DNA from: Jeongeupia naejangsanensis
GTDB lineage: Bacteria; Pseudomonadota; Gammaproteobacteria; Burkholderiales; Chitinibacteraceae
Direction of reading: 5' to 3'
DNA length: 64,000 nucleotides
Assembly (NCBI RefSeq): GCF_016865585.1
Contig: NZ_JAESND010000002.1
Span: 186,001-250,000, forward strand
Positions 29,545-38,554 of this stretch are shown here, piece by piece; within the stretch, counting starts at the first letter, position 1; the number at the start of each line of letters is the position of its first letter. The position numbers were made by a program, and so were the translations under genes. The notes beneath the pieces are model-generated. The model saw only the letters and a list, made by a program, of their open reading frames with translations, had not been told where the DNA came from and did not search any database.

Positions 29545-31662
29545 ATGTATCTGCCCCTGCCCGGATCGGGTTGGCTTTTCAGCTTGCGCAACCGGATGCT
29601 GCTTGTACTGCTGCTGATTTCCCTGGTCATCAGCGGTGCGGGTGCGACTTATGTCTACCAGCTGAAGGCCACCGCTGTTCGCGCCGGTATCGACGGCCGC
29701 ATGCAAGCCGCCGCTGCTGCCGCCGAGCGTCTGCTGCCCGCGAGCCTGATTTCACACGATGCGCTGTTCGTCGACGACGCGCCACGCGATCCGGCTCAGG
29801 CCCGCCTCGCGATGGCGCGCTACTGCCGCCTTGCCGGCATCGACGGCCTGGGTTTCTATGCTTTCGAGGGTGACGCGCCGCGATGGATTGCCGGCGCGAC
29901 GGTCAATGCGCTTGCACAAGGCCGCATTCCGGTCGAGCTGTACGCGCCGGTACAGGCCGGAGACACAAGCCAAGCGGTCGAAACACGGTTTCAAGGCCGG
30001 TCGGCCCGGGTGCTGTTTGTGCCGGGACCGCCCAACAGTGCCAATCGTTACCTCATCGCGGTCATGACCGCAGGTGAGGGGCTTGACCGGGATTTGCAGC
30101 AGGCCAGAATCGAATCCGCCGGTGTCGGGGTGCTGATGGTGCTGACCGGGCTGCTGCTGTCCTGGCTGCTCGCCTACTGGCTGGCTGCACCGGTGACGCA
30201 ACTGCTCGCCGCGGTGCGGCGCATGCGCGGCGGTGACTACAGCACAAGGCTGCGACTCAAGGGGCGCGGCGAACTGCAGGAACTGGCGAGCAATTTCAAC
30301 GCGATGAGCGAGGCGGTGGCCGAGCGGCAAAGGCTGATCCTGCGTCAGGCCTTCGAGGACGGGCTGACCGGCTTGCCCAACCGGAGCCACATGCTGGAGT
30401 TGATGCAGGCGCATATCGTGACCGATGGCACGCCATTCGTCGTGCTGCTGATCGACATCAACCAGTTCAAGTACGTCAACGATTACCTCGGTTATCAAAC
30501 CGGTGACGCGATGCTGGTGGCGCTGGCAAAGCGCCTGGCCAGCCTCATGCACCTGCACGGCGAATTGTGTGCCCGGCTGCCCGGTGACGAATTTGCCTTG
30601 TTGTTCCCGAATGCACGTATCGACGGTTTGCCGCGGCTGCTGGCGCGTCTGGAGTCCGCGCTGGTTGACCCCGTCATTGTCAGCGGCCAGCGGCTTGATC
30701 TGAGTGTCGGCATCGGTGTCGCAGCCTATCCCGAACACGGCGAGAGTGCCGAATTGCTGTTGCGCCATGCCGAAGTGGCAATGTATCTCGCCAAGCGTGA
30801 CCATGCCGCCTATGCAGTCTATTGCACCGAGACAGAGGCGCACCGCCGCAATCGCACGGCCTTGCTGGCCGACCTGCGTGAAGCGATCGAAGGGGGGCAG
30901 CTGCGTGTGCATTACCAGCCCAAGGCTTTGCTGCGCGACGGATCGGTGACCAAGGCCGAAGCGCTGGTGCGCTGGGCGCACCCCGAACGTGGCTGGATCG
31001 GCCCGGATGAATTCATCCCGTTTGCCGAGCAGACGGGGCGGCTGCGGGCCATCACGCACTGGGTGGTCGACACGGTGACCTGCCAGCTGGCGTACTGGCG
31101 CGAGGAAGGGCTGACGCTGTGCGTGTCGGTGAACGTCGGCATGAGCGACGTCGAGGACGATACCTTTGTGGCTTTCGTCGATCGCGCCTTGCGACGTCAT
31201 GGCATCAATCCGTCGCAGCTGTGCCTCGAGATTACCGAAACCGGCATGATGCACCGGCCGAAACAATTGCTCGTCAACCTGGACCGTCTGCGCCAGTTGG
31301 GCGTGCAATTGTCGATCGACGACTTTGGTAACGGTTATTCGTCGTTTGGCTATCTGGCGCAGATGCCGGTGCACGAACTGAAAATCGACCGGACCTTCAT
31401 CGAACGACTCGAACACAATTTCGAAAATGTCTCCATCGTTCGCTCGATCATCGAGCTCGGCCACATTCTCGGCCTTGATGTGGTGGCCGAAGGTGTGGAA
31501 ACCCCTGCGATCTGGCAGGCCCTGGTGGTCATGGGCTGTGACGAGGCGCAGGGCTACCTGATTGCCAGACCGATGCCCGCCGACGAACTGACCCGCTGGC
31601 TGGAAAAAGGCTTCGACGTTCCGCCGCCGGTGACGAACATGGCGCCGGTGCTGTCGGCCTGA
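29545..31662 (+). CDS. Membrane c-di-GMP phosphodiesterase with HAMP and degenerate GGDEF
   Basis: A 705-residue protein: membrane segment about 17-37, periplasmic sensor to about 190, second segment, HAMP (about 210-265), GGDEF-type domain (about 275-430), EAL domain (about 440-695). The GGDEF loop reads LPGDEF, missing the first glycine, so cyclase activity is doubtful and it may instead bind GTP. The EAL domain keeps its motifs: EALVRW, the asparagine in SVNVG, EITETG, DDFGNGYSS, the lysine in LKIDRTFI and EGVET. I therefore expect it to break down c-di-GMP. The stop codon is within a long hairpin. Confidence 0.87.
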   Translation: MYLPLPGSGWLFSLRNRMLLVLLLISLVISGAGATYVYQLKATAVRAGIDGRMQAAAAAAERLLPASLISHDALFVDDAPRDPAQARLAMARYCRLAGIDGLGFYAFEGDAPRWIAGATVNALAQGRIPVELYAPVQAGDTSQAVETRFQGRSARVLFVPGPPNSANRYLIAVMTAGEGLDRDLQQARIESAGVGVLMVLTGLLLSWLLAYWLAAPVTQLLAAVRRMRGGDYSTRLRLKGRGELQELASNFNAMSEAVAERQRLILRQAFEDGLTGLPNRSHMLELMQAHIVTDGTPFVVLLIDINQFKYVNDYLGYQTGDAMLVALAKRLASLMHLHGELCARLPGDEFALLFPNARIDGLPRLLARLESALVDPVIVSGQRLDLSVGIGVAAYPEHGESAELLLRHAEVAMYLAKRDHAAYAVYCTETEAHRRNRTALLADLREAIEGGQLRVHYQPKALLRDGSVTKAEALVRWAHPERGWIGPDEFIPFAEQTGRLRAITHWVVDTVTCQLAYWREEGLTLCVSVNVGMSDVEDDTFVAFVDRALRRHGINPSQLCLEITETGMMHRPKQLLVNLDRLRQLGVQLSIDDFGNGYSSFGYLAQMPVHELKIDRTFIERLEHNFENVSIVRSIIELGHILGLDVVAEGVETPAIWQALVVMGCDEAQGYLIARPMPADELTRWLEKGFDVPPPVTNMAPVLSA

Positions 31663-31682
31663 ATGCCGGCGGGCATTCAGGC
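31657..31682 (+). terminator. Hairpin over the stop codon of the GGDEF-EAL gene
   Basis: A perfect 11-bp stem (GCCTGAATGCC and its inverse) with a 4-nt loop includes the TGA at 31660-31662. There is no T-run after it, so it may stabilise the mRNA end or act with Rho. Confidence 0.45.
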
Positions 31683-31699
31683 GCTGACTTCCGGAATAG

Positions 31700-31737
31700 G
31701 TCTAGACGTCACAACCTCGTAATAAGCGCTGCCTAGA
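31700..31737. promoter_or_regulatory. Paired CTAGA operator candidate before the AEP-binding-protein gene
   Basis: A GTCTAGAC palindrome (31700-31707) and a second CTAGA (31733-31737) begin exactly 31 bp apart, with CGTAA 16 bp after the first. The same arrangement occurs at 32880-32917. Probably the binding region of the regulator of the phosphonate genes. Confidence 0.6.
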
Positions 31738-31783
31738 ATCCGCTGCGATTTCCCACCCACCGGATCGCACAAGGATCGCAGCC

Positions 31784-32800
31784 ATGAAACTCGTCAACCG
31801 TATCGCTCTGGGCCTTGCCTGCGCAATGGCCGGCAGCGCGTTCGCCGATACCACGCTTACCGTGTACACCGCGCTGGAAGCCGATCAGCTCAAGGCCTAC
31901 CAGCAGAAGTTCGAGGAAGAAAATCCCGGCATCAAGATCAAGTGGGTGCGCGATTCGACCGGCATCATCACCGCCAAGCTGCTGGCTGAAAAAGCCAATC
32001 CGCAGGCCGATGTGGTGATGGGCGTTGCCGCCTCGTCGCTGCTGGTGCTCGAGAAGGAAGGCATGCTGCAGGGCTATGCCCCGAAGGGTGTCGACAAGCT
32101 GTCGAAGGCCTATGTCGACTCGGCCAACCCGCCCGCCTGGGTCGGCATGGACGTCTGGGGCGCAACGATCTGTTTCAATACCGTCGAAGCGGCCAAGCTG
32201 GGCCTGAAGAAGCCGGAAAGCTGGCATGACCTGACCAAGCCCGAATACAAGGGCAGGATCGTGATGCCGAACCCGGCATCGAGCGGCACCGGCTACTTCG
32301 ACGTCTCGGCCTGGCTCAAGGTCTTCGGCGAGAAGGACGGCTGGACCTATATGGACAAGCTGCACGACAACATCGCCCAGTACACGCATTCGGGCTCGAA
32401 GCCGTGCAAGCAGGCGGCCGCCGGCGAGTTCCCGGTCGGCATCTCGTTCGAGTACCGTGCGGCCAAGCTCAAGGAAGGCGGTGCGCCGATCGACCTCGTG
32501 TTCCCGAAGGAAGGTCTGGGCTGGGACGTCGAGGCCACGGCGATCATGAAGGGCACCAAGAACGCCGATGCGGCGAAGAAGCTGGCCGACTGGTCGGCGT
32601 CGCGCTCGGCCAACGAGCTGTACGAGAAGAACTTCGCCATCGTCGCGATGCCGGGCGTGGCCAAGCCGAATGCGCACATTCCGGGCAACTACGAGCAGTT
32701 GCTGATCAAGCAGGACCTGAAGTGGTCGGCGACCAACCGCGACAAGATCCTGGCCGAATGGACCAAGCGTTACGACGCCAAGTCCGAGCCGAAGAAGTAA
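31784..32800 (+). CDS. phnS: 2-aminoethylphosphonate ABC transporter, periplasmic binding protein
   Basis: A 338-residue exported protein; the signal peptide ends near GSAFA (about residue 20-21). It belongs to the iron/putrescine-type binding-protein fold (LTVYTALEADQLKAYQQKFE), and its overall sequence and position with a PhnT/PhnU-like pair and phnWX match the PhnS2-type putative AEP-binding proteins. It would capture AEP in the periplasm and hand it to the membrane proteins coded 0.7-3.5 kb downstream. A terminator follows, so transporter subunits are probably made in separate amounts, with an excess of binding protein. Confidence 0.85.
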   Translation: MKLVNRIALGLACAMAGSAFADTTLTVYTALEADQLKAYQQKFEEENPGIKIKWVRDSTGIITAKLLAEKANPQADVVMGVAASSLLVLEKEGMLQGYAPKGVDKLSKAYVDSANPPAWVGMDVWGATICFNTVEAAKLGLKKPESWHDLTKPEYKGRIVMPNPASSGTGYFDVSAWLKVFGEKDGWTYMDKLHDNIAQYTHSGSKPCKQAAAGEFPVGISFEYRAAKLKEGGAPIDLVFPKEGLGWDVEATAIMKGTKNADAAKKLADWSASRSANELYEKNFAIVAMPGVAKPNAHIPGNYEQLLIKQDLKWSATNRDKILAEWTKRYDAKSEPKK

Positions 32801-32820
32801 GCCCGCGTTCCGTTCCCCAG

Positions 32821-32844
32821 ACAGCCCCGCACTCGCGGGGCTGT
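32821..32844 (+). terminator. Terminator after the AEP-binding-protein gene
   Basis: A 10-bp perfect stem (ACAGCCCCGC and its inverse) with a 4-nt loop followed by a short T-run, 20 bp after the stop. Confidence 0.75.
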
Positions 32845-32879
32845 TTGCATTCGGGGCCGCGATAAGGTCGATCAAAGTC

Positions 32880-32918
32880 GTCTAGACGTCATGGGTGCGT
32901 AACACTAGCCGTCTAGAG
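32880..32918. promoter_or_regulatory. Paired CTAGA operator candidate before the HD-phnTU operon
   Basis: GTCTAGACGTCA at 32880-32891 is identical over 12 bases to the site before the binding-protein gene; a second CTAGA starts at 32913, again 31 bp after the first, and CGTAA again begins 16 bp after the first CTAGA. Confidence 0.65.
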
Positions 32919-32949
32919 TGGCGCCATGTCAAAAGCGGACGGAAACATC

Positions 32950-33516
32950 ATGATCCTGGACTGGGCCGGGCTGGAAAGCCTGTTGTGTAATGCCGGCCAT
33001 TCGCTGTACGGCGGCGAGGCCATCAGCCAGCTTGAACATGCCCTGCAAAGCGCCGAGTGCGCCGAGCGCGACGGGGCCTCGGCGGCGCTGACGACTGCCG
33101 CCCTGCTGCATGACCTCGGGCATCTGGTGAGCGGGCAGGCGGATGACGATCTGGCCAACGGCATTGATGATCGTCACGAACAGATCGGCATCGCCGCACT
33201 GCGCGGGTTGTTCGGCGACGACGTGCTGGCGCCGATCGCACTGCATGTCGCGGCCAAGCGTTATCTGTGCGCGGTCGAGCCGACCTATCTGGCCGAGCTC
33301 TCGCCGGCATCGTGCCTGTCGCTGGCACTGCAGGGCGGGGTGATGACCACGGCGGAAGCCGAACGTTTCGACCGCAATCCGCACGCTGCTGCGGCCATCG
33401 CACTGCGACGCTGGGACGACGAGGCCAAGGTTGTCGGCAAGACCACGCCGACGCTCGGGCACTACCTCGCCATCGCCCGTGGTGCTGCGCGGACCACGGC
33501 TGGAGCATTGCAATGA
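32950..33516 (+). CDS. Phosphonate-associated HD domain protein (PhnZ-like)
   Basis: A 188-residue HD-domain protein of the kind found in phosphonate-degradation operons. The N-terminal GHSLYGGEAISQLEHALQSA carries the YGGE...EHALQ pattern of PhnZ-type mixed-valent di-iron oxygenases, and AALLHDLGH is the HD metal site; later histidines (HEQIG, ALHVAAKRY) complete it. PhnZ splits 1-hydroxy-2-aminoethylphosphonate to glycine and phosphate after PhnY hydroxylates AEP, but no PhnY is visible here, so the true substrate is open. I prefer ATG 32950, with GGA upstream, over 32926, which would be only 13 bases from the operator. It overlaps phnT by 4 bp. Confidence 0.8.
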   Translation: MILDWAGLESLLCNAGHSLYGGEAISQLEHALQSAECAERDGASAALTTAALLHDLGHLVSGQADDDLANGIDDRHEQIGIAALRGLFGDDVLAPIALHVAAKRYLCAVEPTYLAELSPASCLSLALQGGVMTTAEAERFDRNPHAAAAIALRRWDDEAKVVGKTTPTLGHYLAIARGAARTTAGALQ

Positions 33517-34646
33517 ACCGCGACTGGCAAGCAACCGGCGCGGTGATCGACGCATTGCGTGTCGAACGGGTCGCCAAGCGTTTCGGCGCGTTCACCGCAC
33601 TTGACGGCGTGTCGCTGTCGGTGAAAAAAGGCGAGTTCCTCTGTCTGCTCGGCCCGTCGGGCTGCGGCAAGACGACCTTGCTGCGCATCATCGCCGGGCT
33701 GGAAGCCGCCAGCGACGGCGCGCTGTTCATGGCCGCCGGCGATGCCGAACGCGACGTCACGCGCCTGCCGGCATCGCAGCGCGATTACGGCATCGTGTTC
33801 CAGAGCTATGCGCTGTTTCCGAACCTGAACGTCGCACAGAACATTGCCTACGGCCTCAAGGGCAGGCGCGAGGACAAGGACTTGCGGGTTACCGCGCTGC
33901 TGGCGCAGATCGGCCTGCCCGGCATCGAACACAAGTATCCGTCGCAGCTGTCCGGTGGCCAGCAGCAGCGCGTCGCACTGGCGCGAGCGCTGGCGACGAG
34001 CCCGTCGTTGCTGTTGCTCGACGAGCCGCTGTCGGCGCTCGACGCCCGTGTGCGCGAGCACCTGCGCCGTGAAATCAAATCGCTGCAGCAAAAGCTCGGT
34101 GTCACCACGGTGATGGTGACGCACGATCAGGAAGAAGCCTTGACGATGGCCGACCGCATCGTGGTGATGAATCACGGCGTGATCGAGCAGATCGGTACGC
34201 CCGAGGAAATCTATACGCGGCCTGCAAACCGTTTCGTGGCCGAATTCGTCGGACAGTCGAACTGGCTGGCTGCGACGTCGGCCGGCATCGGCCAGGTCCT
34301 GCTCGGTGATGCCTTGCTCGGCGCCACGGTGACGCCGCCACGACCGGACGGCCATCCGCTCGAACTGTTCATCCGGCCCGAGGACGTGCAACTGCACGCG
34401 AGCTGGAGCCCGGTCGAGGCCCAGATCGTCAACACGGCGCTGGCGCACGTGCGCAAGATCGAACTGCTCGGCGGCTTTTACCGGATCGCGCTGAGCGTAC
34501 CGGGCTGGGGCGGTCAGCAGCTGCTGGCCGACGTGGTGCGCAGCGAGTTCGAACGGCTGAACCTGTCGCTGGAGCGCATGGTGCCGGTGTCGCTGCCGGC
34601 CAATCGCCTGCGGGCCTTCGGTCCGTCAACCGGAGCTGCGGCATGA
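33513..34646 (+). CDS. phnT: 2-aminoethylphosphonate ABC transporter ATPase
   Basis: A 377-residue ATPase of the spermidine/iron-type group. Walker A is GPSGCGKTT, the signature LSGGQQQRV and Walker B LLLLDEPLSALD, with a C-terminal TOBE-like regulatory domain (about 285-370). The start ATG overlaps the stop of the HD gene, and its own stop overlaps the permease start, so three proteins are translationally linked. Substrate follows from the cluster, not from the ATPase itself. Confidence 0.87.
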   Translation: MNRDWQATGAVIDALRVERVAKRFGAFTALDGVSLSVKKGEFLCLLGPSGCGKTTLLRIIAGLEAASDGALFMAAGDAERDVTRLPASQRDYGIVFQSYALFPNLNVAQNIAYGLKGRREDKDLRVTALLAQIGLPGIEHKYPSQLSGGQQQRVALARALATSPSLLLLDEPLSALDARVREHLRREIKSLQQKLGVTTVMVTHDQEEALTMADRIVVMNHGVIEQIGTPEEIYTRPANRFVAEFVGQSNWLAATSAGIGQVLLGDALLGATVTPPRPDGHPLELFIRPEDVQLHASWSPVEAQIVNTALAHVRKIELLGGFYRIALSVPGWGGQQLLADVVRSEFERLNLSLERMVPVSLPANRLRAFGPSTGAAA

Positions 34647-36331
34647 TCGCGCTGCGTGCAGGCGGGCGTATCGCGGCCGACCGTAGCCAGCAGGTGGCCG
34701 CCGGCCTGCTCTGGTTGCTGGCGGCTGCGCTGGTGCTGGGACTCGCGCTGCCGCTGGCCGCGATTCTCGGCAAGGCGCTGACCGGCGACGATGGCCGTTT
34801 TGCCGGTCTGGCCCAGTTCGCCGCGATCGTCGGCGAAGCGCGCTTCTGGGATGCGGTATCCAACAGTCTGGCGGTCTCGCTGACGACTACGATGATCGTG
34901 TTGCCGCTGGCTTATGTGTTTGCCGCAGCGCTGACGCGTACCTGCATGCCGGCCAAGCCGCTGTTCCGCGCGCTGGCGCTGACGCCGCTGCTGGCGCCGT
35001 CACTGCTGCCCGGCATCGCGCTGGTTTACCTGTTCGGCAACCAGGGCCTGCTGAAGGCATGGTTTCCGGACGGCAGCATCTACGGCTTCTGGGGCATCGT
35101 CATTGCCGAGGTCTTCTTCACGTTTCCGCACGCGCTGATGATTCTGGTGACGGCGCTGTCGGTGGCCGATGCGCGCCTGTACGAAGCGGCAACCGCACTC
35201 GGTGCCGGCCGAATCCGCCGCTTCGTCACCGTGACGCTGCCGGCGGCCCGCTACGGCCTGATCTCGTCGGCACTGGTCGTGTTCACGCTGGTCATCGTCG
35301 ATTTCGGTGCGCCCAAGGTGATCGGCGGCCAGTACAACGTCCTCGCGGTCGAGGTGTACAAGCAGGTGATCGGCCAGCAGAACTTCCCCAAGGGCGCGGT
35401 GATCGGCATGCTGCTGCTGCTGCCGGCGGTGCTCGCGTTCGTCATCGATCACCTGCTGCAACGCCGTCAGCGCGCGTTGCTCACGGCCCGGGCGCAACCC
35501 TTGGTGGTCCGGCCGCAAGCGTGGGTCGACGTGCTGAGTACCGTGGCATGCGCGGCCATCGGCGGCGCCCTGCTGGTCATTATCGCGACGGCGGTTGCGG
35601 CGGCCTTCATCAGGTTGTGGCCGTACAACCTCAGCCTGACGCTGGCGCATTTCGACTTCGACAATATGGATGGCGGCGGCTGGGCGGCGTTCTACAACAG
35701 CATGAAGATGGCGCTGGCGACCTCGGTGATCGGCACGCTGATGGTGTTCGGCGGGGCCTATCTGGCCGAGAAAACCCGCGCGGCGCCGGTTGCGCGGCAA
35801 CTGCTGAAACTGCTTGCCATCATTCCGATGGCGGTGCCGGGGCTGGTGCTCGGCCTCGGCTACATCCTCTTTTTCAACAATCCGGCCAATCCGCTGCATT
35901 TCCTCTACGGCTCGATGACGGCGCTGGTGCTGTGCTCGGTCATGCACTTCTACACCACGGCGAACCTGACCGCGACGACGGCGCTGAAGCAGCTCGACGC
36001 CGAATTCGAGGCCGTTGCCGCATCGCTCAAGGTGCCGTTCTGGACGACGCTGTGGCGGGTGACGCTGCCGGTCTGCCTGCCGGCAATGCTGGATATCGCC
36101 CGGTTCTATTTCGTGTCGGCGATGTGCACGGTCTCGGCGGTGATTTTCATCTACACGCCCGATACCGTGCTGGCCTCGGTGGCTGTACTGAACATGGATG
36201 ACGCCGGTGATACCGCCGCCGCCGCCGCGATGGCGACGCTGATCGTCGCCGCGTCGGCGCTGATCTGCCTGGTTTTCAGCGTGGCGAGCTGGTGGCTGAG
36301 CCGCCGGACGCAGGCGTGGCGGATACGCTGA
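34643..36331 (+). CDS. phnU: 2-aminoethylphosphonate ABC transporter permease (fused type)
   Basis: A 562-residue inner-membrane protein that contains two permease units in one chain, each with six membrane segments and an EAA-type loop (the first around YEAATALGAGRIRRFVTVTL, the second around FEAVAASLKVPFWTTLWRV). This fused form is the PhnU2-type of putative AEP transporters, where a separate PhnV is not needed. It starts 4 bp inside phnT and ends 12 bp before a strong terminator. Confidence 0.87.
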   Translation: MIALRAGGRIAADRSQQVAAGLLWLLAAALVLGLALPLAAILGKALTGDDGRFAGLAQFAAIVGEARFWDAVSNSLAVSLTTTMIVLPLAYVFAAALTRTCMPAKPLFRALALTPLLAPSLLPGIALVYLFGNQGLLKAWFPDGSIYGFWGIVIAEVFFTFPHALMILVTALSVADARLYEAATALGAGRIRRFVTVTLPAARYGLISSALVVFTLVIVDFGAPKVIGGQYNVLAVEVYKQVIGQQNFPKGAVIGMLLLLPAVLAFVIDHLLQRRQRALLTARAQPLVVRPQAWVDVLSTVACAAIGGALLVIIATAVAAAFIRLWPYNLSLTLAHFDFDNMDGGGWAAFYNSMKMALATSVIGTLMVFGGAYLAEKTRAAPVARQLLKLLAIIPMAVPGLVLGLGYILFFNNPANPLHFLYGSMTALVLCSVMHFYTTANLTATTALKQLDAEFEAVAASLKVPFWTTLWRVTLPVCLPAMLDIARFYFVSAMCTVSAVIFIYTPDTVLASVAVLNMDDAGDTAAAAAMATLIVAASALICLVFSVASWWLSRRTQAWRIR

Positions 36332-36342
36332 TGGTGGGTTGG

Positions 36343-36365
36343 CCGGGGCGGTGCCCCGGTTTTTT
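36343..36365 (+). terminator. Terminator of the HD-phnT-phnU operon
   Basis: A 7-bp all-GC stem (CCGGGGC/GCCCCGG) with a 3-nt loop and six T residues. Confidence 0.9.
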
Positions 36366-36380
36366 AGTGATGAAAAATTC

Positions 36381-36388
36381 GTCTAGAT
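36381..36388. promoter_or_regulatory. Single CTAGA site before phnW
   Basis: GTCTAGAT lies 16 bases before the phnW start, downstream of the previous terminator. It matches the half of the paired sites at 31700 and 32880, but no partner exists 31 bp upstream. Confidence 0.45.
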
Positions 36389-36403
36389 GACTGAGAGAGA
36401 ACG

Positions 36404-37504
36404 ATGAGAGAAGCCATTTTGCTCACCCCGGGGCCGCTGACGACCAGCCTGGCGACCAAGACCGCAATGCTGACCGACTGGGGGTCGTGGGATTCGGCGT
36501 TCAACGCGCTGACGGCGGGTGTCTGCAACGATCTGGTCAACATCGTCCACGGCGGCGAAACGCATGTCTGCGTACCGCTGCAGGGTTCGGGCACGTTTGC
36601 CGTCGAAGCCACGATCGGCACGCTGGTGCCCAAGGACGGCAAGCTGCTGGTGCTCGTCAACGGTGCATATGGCCGCCGGATGGCACAACTGACCCGGGTC
36701 ATTGGCCGTCAGGTCGAGGTGTACGAAACCGCCGACGATCAGCCCGCCGATCCGGCCGAAATTGCAGCCCGGCTGGCAGCCGATCCGGCGATCACCCACG
36801 TCGGGGCGATCCATTGCGAAACCAGCACCGGCATCCTCAATCCGCTGGCGGCGATTGCCGACGTGGTCGAACGGGCCGGACGCCGGCTGATCATCGACGC
36901 GATGAGCGCCTTCGGTGCGCTGCCGGTCGATGCACGCGAACTCCGTTTCGATGCGCTGATCGCAACCAGCAACAAGTGCCTCGAAGGCGTGCCCGGTGTC
37001 GGCTTCGTCATTGCCCGGCGGGAAGCGCTGCTGGCGGCCAGCGGCAACAGCCATTCGCTGGCGCTCGATCTTGTCGACCAGTACCTCTACCTGCAGAAAA
37101 CCGGTCAGTGGCGTTTCACGCCGCCGACCCACGTCGTCGCCGCGCTGGCGTCGGCCCTTGAACAGTACCGGCTTGAGGGGGGCCAGCCCGCGCGGCTGGG
37201 GCGCTATGCAGCCAATTGCCGTCAGCTGGTCTCGGGGCTGGCCCGGCTCGGGCTGCGGCCGCTTCTCGAGCCCTCGCTGCAGGCACCGATCATCGTTACC
37301 GTTCATGCGCCGAACCATCCCGACTACGAGTTCAAGCGCTTCTACGAGGCGGTGCGCGCTCGCGGCTTCGTGCTCTATCCGGGCAAGCTCACCGAGGTCG
37401 AGACCTTCCGCGTCGGCTGCATTGGCGCCATCGACTCGGCCGAGATCGGTCAGGCCGTCGCTGCGATCGCCGATGCACTCGCCGAACTCGGCTGGATCCA
37501 CTAA
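36404..37504 (+). CDS. phnW: 2-aminoethylphosphonate--pyruvate transaminase
   Basis: A 366-residue class V PLP enzyme that turns AEP and pyruvate into phosphonoacetaldehyde and alanine. The PLP lysine is K191 in ATSNKCLEG; the start [19 protein letters not shown], the GSGTFAVEA loop and the end RVGCIGAI match PhnW. It is the first step of the hydrolytic route whose second enzyme, PhnX, follows 216 bp later. GAGAGAGA precedes the ATG. Confidence 0.95.
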   Translation: MREAILLTPGPLTTSLATKTAMLTDWGSWDSAFNALTAGVCNDLVNIVHGGETHVCVPLQGSGTFAVEATIGTLVPKDGKLLVLVNGAYGRRMAQLTRVIGRQVEVYETADDQPADPAEIAARLAADPAITHVGAIHCETSTGILNPLAAIADVVERAGRRLIIDAMSAFGALPVDARELRFDALIATSNKCLEGVPGVGFVIARREALLAASGNSHSLALDLVDQYLYLQKTGQWRFTPPTHVVAALASALEQYRLEGGQPARLGRYAANCRQLVSGLARLGLRPLLEPSLQAPIIVTVHAPNHPDYEFKRFYEAVRARGFVLYPGKLTEVETFRVGCIGAIDSAEIGQAVAAIADALAELGWIH

Positions 37505-37720
37505 CAGCGACCAACAAAACCCTGCTGGCTGCGTTGTGCTCGCTTGCCTTACTGCTCGCACTGCTGCGACCGCAGGGAGTCCCTGTGGGACGTGTGCGGA
37601 TGCATTGCCAGCACCGCTGCGCCGGGTTGTGTCAGCAGCTCCGATCCGCGCCCACAAGTCAGATTCAGGCCAGTGCGCGTCGTCGCCGTACTGTGTCCCA
37701 CCCTCCAACAGGAGCACACC
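37505..37720. other. Long phnW-phnX spacer, possible dispersed repeat
   Basis: Coding genes of this cluster otherwise overlap or nearly touch, but here 216 bp are inserted. The first 70 bases (CTGCTGGCTGCGTTGTGCTC onwards) have the look of an intergenic repeat family, and CAGGGAgTCCCTG forms a near-perfect small hairpin at about 37573-37585. No gene is seen. Only the last 12 bases, with AGGAG, are clearly the phnX leader. Confidence 0.35.
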
Positions 37721-38554
37721 ATGAACTACCGCTATACCCGCCGCTACGCCGGCAAGCTGCAGGCCGTTATCTTCGACTGGGCCGGCACCGTCGTCGATTT
37801 CGGCTCGTTTGCACCGACGCAGGTGCTGATCGATGCACTGGCCGGCTTCGGCATCGACGTCCATCTGGCCGAAGCCCGCGTGCCGATGGGACTGGCAAAG
37901 TGGGACCACATCCGCGCGCTGGGCGACATGCCGCAGGTCGCCGCACGCTGGCAGACCAGGTACGGCCGCGCGATGAGCAACGGCGATGTCGATGCGGTGT
38001 ACGAAGCTTTCATGCCGCTGCAGGTGGCGCGTGTCGGCCAGTACTCGCAACTGATCCCCGGTGCGCTCGAGACGATCGCCGTGCTGCGGGCGCAGGGCAT
38101 CAGGATCGGTTCGTGCTCGGGCTATCCGCGCATCGTGATGGACACGCTGCTGCCGATCGCCCGCGAGCGCGGCTATTCGCCCGATTGCACCATCGCGACC
38201 GACGATTTGCCGGCCGGCGGCCGGCCGGGCCCCTGGATGGCGCTGGAGAACGTCAACCGGCTGGCTATCGCCGACGTCGCCGCCTGCGTCAAGGTTGACG
38301 ACACAGTGCCGGGCATTGCCGAAGGACTCGCGGCCGGGATGTGGACGATCGGTCTGTCTGCGTCGGGCAACGAAGTCGGGCTGACGCACGAGGAATGGAC
38401 AGCGCTGAGTCCGGCGGAACAGGCTGCCCGTCGGGCACCGGCCGAAGCCAAGCTCTACGCTGCCGGCGCGCATTTCGTCGTCGACAGCATTGCCGATCTG
38501 CCGGCCGTGATCGACGAGATCAATGCGCGCCTCGCCCGCGGCGAGCGCCCATGA
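37721..38554 (+). CDS. phnX: Phosphonoacetaldehyde hydrolase (phosphonatase)
   Basis: A 277-residue HAD-superfamily enzyme that hydrolyses phosphonoacetaldehyde to acetaldehyde and phosphate. The nucleophile is D19 in IFDWAGT, with alanine two residues later as typical of phosphonatases, and the Schiff-base lysine is K60 in MGLAKWDHI. Later motifs are SCSGYPR and [12 protein letters not shown] (an Asp where many family members have Gly), which should not affect the core. AGGAG 6 bases before the ATG decided the start. The stop overlaps the next gene. Confidence 0.94.
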   Translation: MNYRYTRRYAGKLQAVIFDWAGTVVDFGSFAPTQVLIDALAGFGIDVHLAEARVPMGLAKWDHIRALGDMPQVAARWQTRYGRAMSNGDVDAVYEAFMPLQVARVGQYSQLIPGALETIAVLRAQGIRIGSCSGYPRIVMDTLLPIARERGYSPDCTIATDDLPAGGRPGPWMALENVNRLAIADVAACVKVDDTVPGIAEGLAAGMWTIGLSASGNEVGLTHEEWTALSPAEQAARRAPAEAKLYAAGAHFVVDSIADLPAVIDEINARLARGERP

